The notes under the pieces were generated by a model. It saw only the letters and a list, made by a program, of their open reading frames with translations, did no database searches and was not told where the DNA came from. A program made the position numbers and the translations under genes. From Candidatus Yonathbacteria bacterium RIFOXYC2_FULL_47_9 (GTDB taxonomy: Bacteria; Patescibacteriota; Minisyncoccia; Phycocordibacterales; UBA1550), in NCBI GenBank assembly GCA_001825115.1, contig MHUY01000026.1, positions 1-6,544 of the forward strand: DNA of 6,544 bases, read 5' to 3'. Of the stretch, positions 3,695 through 6,544 are shown piece by piece (position 1 is the first letter of the stretch; every line of letters begins with the position of its first letter).

Positions 3695-5263
3695 ATGGAA
3701 ACCCTACAAACACCCGCAATAAACGAAACAAAAGAGTACTCAAGAAAAGATGGGCTCATCGCTCTTTGTATCACCATGGTTGTCGTAATTGCGGGGGTCA
3801 GTGTAACTTCATATAAAAAAATGGGAGCGGAAGTTGATGCGGAAGGGAACAAGATATATACCGCAGCCGAACTTATGGCGCACAATAAAGTTGATGACTG
3901 TTGGATTACCATCGATGGTTTTGTTTTTGATATGACCGAGTCGAGCAAATCCCATCCAGGAAGTTTCCATTGTGGCGGCGATGGTAGTGCCAACTATCAC
4001 AAAAATCACGGCCCAACTATTCGAAGTCGTATGGATCCGTTTCGCATTGGTAAACTGAATCCCGCTTCGGCTGCGCAGCTTTTGATGCCAAATACTACCG
4101 CAACGACTACTGCAGAAACGATCAACCCAACCCGTGAGCTTTTTGTAGAAGAGGGAAGCTGGAACACGCTTGAGATGATGATCGTGATGGAGCGCGACAA
4201 TAAGTCGCTCCTTGCTATTGACGGTGCCACCCACAAACCAATTGGTCGGGTAAAAGATATTGGCAAGCAGGTCCACACGCAAGTATTTTCCCCTGACGGA
4301 AATTTTACCTACCATATTTCGCGTGATGGATGGCTTACCAAAATAGACTTGCACACCCTCAAGCCGGTAGGGGTCGTGCGTGTGGGCGAGGACTCTCGCG
4401 GGACAGCAATTACCGATAGCGGTAAATATGTCGCTATTGGAAACTATGAGCCAAAGCAGGTGGTGATTATCGACGCGGAGACCCTTGCTATTATTACCAA
4501 AATAGAACTCCTTGATACGCGAGACGGCACTATTACTCACTCGCGTGCCGGTGCGGTGGTTGAAAATGGAGAAAAGTTCATCGTCTCACTCAAAGACGGA
4601 CGAAGTGTATGGGTGATTGATACGACAAAGAGGGGAATGCCGGTCAGTAATTATTTCTGGGATCTTGGCAAGGAGGGCGACGTGCTTCACGATGGGTATT
4701 TGACTCCAGATGGAAAATTCTACCTCACCGCAGTGCAAGGCTCGGATGTTGCCTGGGTTCTTGATACAGAAAAAATGAAACCAGTGGCGGAAGTAAAGGC
4801 CGGCAAGACACCGCATACGGGTCCAGGTGCTACATGGGGCAACTACACCTTTGTGCCATCCCTTGGTGAAGGGATCCTGACCGCGATTGATATGCGCACG
4901 TGGACAGCTGCGGCATATATCAAAACAGCGGGGGCGGGGCTCTTTACACGCAGTTACCATAAAGATCCAAGTTATCCATATATTTGGGTCGACACGGCAT
5001 TTGGCGCAGAGGGTCAAGATGAGATTGATGTCATCGACGGCAACACCCTCAAGGTGGTAAGAAAACTCATCCCTATGGCAGACAAGCGAGCTGTTCACCC
5101 TGAGTTTACGCGCAATGGTAAATATGTCTATGTTGCGGTGTGGACAGGGAACAAAGTCTTTGTCTATAATGCAAACACCTTCGAGGTGGTGACTACAATC
5201 GATGCCTTTACTCCAACAGGCATTTCAAATGTGGGGATACGTATCGAAGAGCCAGGACTTTAG
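3695..5263 (+). CDS. Membrane-anchored cytochrome b5-like / cytochrome d1-like propeller fusion protein
   Basis: The product has 522 residues in three parts. Residues about 20-39 are a single membrane helix that probably anchors it with the rest outside. Residues about 54-122 look like a cytochrome b5 domain: YTAAELMAHNKVDDCWITID, GFVFDMT, then HPGSFHCGGDGSANYHKNHG and FRIGKL. H87 is the first heme ligand and H105 (or H102) the likely second. After a Thr/Ala/Asn-rich linker (about 123-145), residues 150-520 form a beta-propeller resembling the d1 domain of NirS and of NirN/NirF. Matching segments are VMERDNKSLLAIDG, VHTQVFSPDG, GKTPHTGPGA, GLFTRSYHKDPSYPYIWVDT, VHPEFTRNGKYVYVAVWTGN and FTPTG. 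His194, His332 (LHDG) and His374 (TPHTG) fall where NirS has the d1 proximal ligand and the two active-site histidines. Plain YVTN-type propellers lack these. Nitrite reduction or another d1-heme role is an inference. Its own promoter lies just upstream and the DoxX-like gene follows after 15 bp. Confidence 0.85.
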   Translation: METLQTPAINETKEYSRKDGLIALCITMVVVIAGVSVTSYKKMGAEVDAEGNKIYTAAELMAHNKVDDCWITIDGFVFDMTESSKSHPGSFHCGGDGSANYHKNHGPTIRSRMDPFRIGKLNPASAAQLLMPNTTATTTAETINPTRELFVEEGSWNTLEMMIVMERDNKSLLAIDGATHKPIGRVKDIGKQVHTQVFSPDGNFTYHISRDGWLTKIDLHTLKPVGVVRVGEDSRGTAITDSGKYVAIGNYEPKQVVIIDAETLAIITKIELLDTRDGTITHSRAGAVVENGEKFIVSLKDGRSVWVIDTTKRGMPVSNYFWDLGKEGDVLHDGYLTPDGKFYLTAVQGSDVAWVLDTEKMKPVAEVKAGKTPHTGPGATWGNYTFVPSLGEGILTAIDMRTWTAAAYIKTAGAGLFTRSYHKDPSYPYIWVDTAFGAEGQDEIDVIDGNTLKVVRKLIPMADKRAVHPEFTRNGKYVYVAVWTGNKVFVYNANTFEVVTTIDAFTPTGISNVGIRIEEPGL

Positions 5264-5278
5264 GACATATTACATATA

Positions 5279-5644
5279 ATGAACAAATTTTTTAACGATA
5301 GAGAGAGACTTGCAGAGATAGTTCTACGTGCAGCAGTTGCTATTGCTTTTATGTATCCCGCAATTGATGCATTCTTTAATCCAAGTTCATGGATAGGTTT
5401 CTTTCCTGTATGGATGCTCGGCTTTGTTCCTGATCCCGTCCTTCTTCATTTATTTGGAGCCTCAGAAATTATTATCGCTATATGGCTCCTTTTTGCTAAG
5501 CGTATTTTTATCCCCAGCGTGCTCGCCACACTCTACCTCGTTGGTATCGTCGCACTTAATTGGCGTTTCATCGACCTCCTCTTTCGCGATGTTTCCATTT
5601 TGGGGATATCGATCGCTCTCGCTCTCACGCACTACAAGAAATAA
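5279..5644 (+). CDS. DoxX-like four-helix membrane protein
   Basis: A 121-residue hydrophobic protein with four predicted membrane helices (about residues 11-32, 53-73, 76-95 and 103-118). The N-terminal LRAAVAIAFMYPAIDAFFNPSSW is like the first helix of DoxX/MauE-type proteins, where a short charged or polar turn follows helix 1. DoxD/DoxX proteins are known as thiosulfate:quinone oxidoreductase subunits in archaea. Many bacterial members are linked to thiol or oxidative stress systems, and many have no assigned role. The gene begins 15 bp after the b5-d1 stop and has no good promoter of its own, so the two are probably one transcript. AGGA at 5262-5265 is 13 nt from the start, too far for a normal Shine-Dalgarno site. 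It could be a membrane partner for the b5-d1 protein, but nothing in the sequence proves it. Confidence 0.8.
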   Translation: MNKFFNDRERLAEIVLRAAVAIAFMYPAIDAFFNPSSWIGFFPVWMLGFVPDPVLLHLFGASEIIIAIWLLFAKRIFIPSVLATLYLVGIVALNWRFIDLLFRDVSILGISIALALTHYKK

Positions 5645-5652
5645 TGGTTTGC

Positions 5653-5658
5653 TCTAAT
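5653..5658 (+). promoter_or_regulatory. -10-like box before the ABC permease gene
   Basis: TCTAAT matches the consensus at five of six bases and ends 7 bp before the ATG at 5666. This predicts transcription starting at the start codon itself. No good -35 box is seen within the end of the upstream gene. Confidence 0.4.
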
Positions 5659-5665
5659 TAACAGT

Positions 5666-6544
5666 ATGGCCACAAGACCACAACACACAAAGAGAGTTGT
5701 CCGCGTAGCGTTGTTTATTGCGCTCAAGAATATTCAGCGTGGGTCACTGGCGGTAAAGATGGTTACTGTCTCTATTTTGTTGCTCACCTTTTTGAACCTG
5801 ACGGTCGTCGGGGGACTGCTCAACGGCATTACTGAAGATATCGGCGTAAAGATAAAAAGCTCGCTTTTTGGTGACGTGGTCATTCAGCCGTCAAAAGAAT
5901 ATTCGTATATCCAAAATCCGGGCGAGGTCATCAATAATCTTGAAAGCAATACCGATATCGCTGCGTACTCGGAGCGACTCCTTGCGGGGACTATTGTAGA
6001 GTCGGGATACAAAGAGGTGAGCGGAAGCGCTATTCCTCGTCGGGTGGGTGCATCAGTTGCGGGGGTTTCTGTGGACCACGAAGACAAAACGACTGATATT
6101 TCAAAAAAGGTCATCGCAGGAAGGTTCCTCACAGAGTCCGACTGGAACTCCATCGTCCTCGGCTCAACGCTCGTTGAGGGGTATACCAAAAAGGGTGCGA
6201 CGGGAGGAGACACAACCCTTGGACACGTGCTGGTGGGTGAAAAAGTGCGCGTGCGTTTTAGTAACGGTGTTGCACGAGAGTTTACGGTCGTGGGAATCGT
6301 AAGCACAAAATCATCCGTTGTTGATCAGCGCGCGTACATACAATACAAGGAGTTGCGGCAGATACTCGATCTTTCAGAAAATAAATATTCCGAGATTGCT
6401 ATCGTGGCAAAGGTTCCTGCTGCCGCAGGGTACCTTGCGGAATTCTTGGGAGGAAATGTAGAGAATGAAAGAAATGATGTAAAGACATTAAACGAAGCAA
6501 TTCCTTCTGGGGTGTCGGATGTAAAAGTGGCATTTACTCTGATA
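5666..6544 (+). CDS. ABC transporter permease, MacB/FtsX family (partial, 3' end outside window)
   Basis: The frame runs open from ATG 5666 to the last base, 293 codons, with no stop. A cytoplasmic N-terminus with RVALFIALKNIQRGS (about residues 13-27) precedes one membrane helix (about 31-54, MVTVSILLLTFLNLTVVGG). A long extracytoplasmic domain follows: FGDVVIQPSKEYSYI, the VAGVSVDHEDKTTDISKKVI segment, GRFLTESDW, IVLGSTLVEG, VGEKVRVRFSNG and FTVVGIVSTKSS. This order is that of the MacB periplasmic core domain, including the typical GRFL, VLG and VVGI signatures. The three C-terminal membrane helices and probably an adjacent ATPase gene lie beyond the window. Proteins of this class move lipoproteins, peptides or drugs outward or act as mechanotransmitters, and the substrate cannot be told. 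It starts 21 bp after the DoxX-like gene, has a -10-like box and no Shine-Dalgarno site. Confidence 0.9.
   Translation, partial: MATRPQHTKRVVRVALFIALKNIQRGSLAVKMVTVSILLLTFLNLTVVGGLLNGITEDIGVKIKSSLFGDVVIQPSKEYSYIQNPGEVINNLESNTDIAAYSERLLAGTIVESGYKEVSGSAIPRRVGASVAGVSVDHEDKTTDISKKVIAGRFLTESDWNSIVLGSTLVEGYTKKGATGGDTTLGHVLVGEKVRVRFSNGVAREFTVVGIVSTKSSVVDQRAYIQYKELRQILDLSENKYSEIAIVAKVPAAAGYLAEFLGGNVENERNDVKTLNEAIPSGVSDVKVAFTLI

Noticed and set aside
3172..4540. Several long minus-strand frames opposite the ATP-grasp and b5-d1 genes
   Set aside because: The plus-strand proteins have clear motifs, while the minus-strand products have no recognisable domain or promoter.
5884..6306. 140-codon minus-strand frame
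   Set aside because: It is antisense to the clearly coding permease and rich in Ser/Thr/Pro/Arg, as expected for a shadow frame.
1..6544. Altered genetic code (TGA read as glycine, as in some CPR lineages)
   Set aside because: None of the eight genes with a visible stop uses TGA (TAA and TAG only), but none has an in-frame TGA either and all proteins end normally. Eight stops are too few to conclude anything.
1..6544. CRISPR array, insertion sequence or phage genes
   Set aside because: No spaced repeats, transposase or integrase motifs, or terminal inverted repeats of mobile elements were seen.

Overview
The window looks like part of a small-genome bacterium of the Candidate Phyla Radiation (Patescibacteria, most likely a Parcubacteria/Paceibacteria-type lineage). 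The reasons are indirect. Genes are short and tightly packed, and none has a convincing Shine-Dalgarno site. There is a two-helix membrane protein of a type I associate with Parcubacteria, a tRNA without encoded CCA, and a mixed set of single-copy genes instead of classical operons. This placement is an inference; no rRNA is present.

Layout. Positions 2-76 are the cysteine-rich tail of an upstream protein. Next come rpsT (119-382, ribosomal protein S20) with its terminator and a single-domain rhodanese (441-752) with a long terminator hairpin. Positions 797-1086 hold no protein gene. They contain two stacked stem-loops, a bidirectional terminator and a tRNA-Arg with anticodon GCG on the minus strand (955-1026). 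A minus-strand two-helix membrane protein (1087-1566) is divergent, across only 46 bp, from a CcdA-type thiol-reductant transporter (1613-2320). A free-standing ATP-grasp enzyme (2338-3597) follows CcdA by 17 bp.

After a good promoter at 3655-3683 comes the most striking gene (3695-5263). It encodes a membrane-anchored protein joining a cytochrome b5-like domain to an eight-bladed-propeller-like domain that resembles the d1-heme domain of NirS/NirN/NirF. The histidines at the d1 ligand and active-site positions appear to be kept. A DoxX-like four-helix membrane protein (5279-5644) follows by 15 bp. The window ends inside a MacB/FtsX-type ABC transporter permease (5666 to the edge), which stays open to the last base.

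How the parts may fit together. Rhodanese, CcdA, the b5-d1 fusion and the DoxX-like protein all belong to families tied to redox, thiol, sulfur or nitrogen-oxide chemistry at the cell envelope. The b5-d1 protein and the DoxX-like protein probably share a transcript. CcdA and the ATP-grasp protein probably share another.

A second theme is gene expression. Six of the eight genes whose start is visible have a -10-like hexamer ending 6-11 nt before the start codon, which predicts leaderless or nearly leaderless mRNAs. The two exceptions are the genes that sit second in a tight pair.
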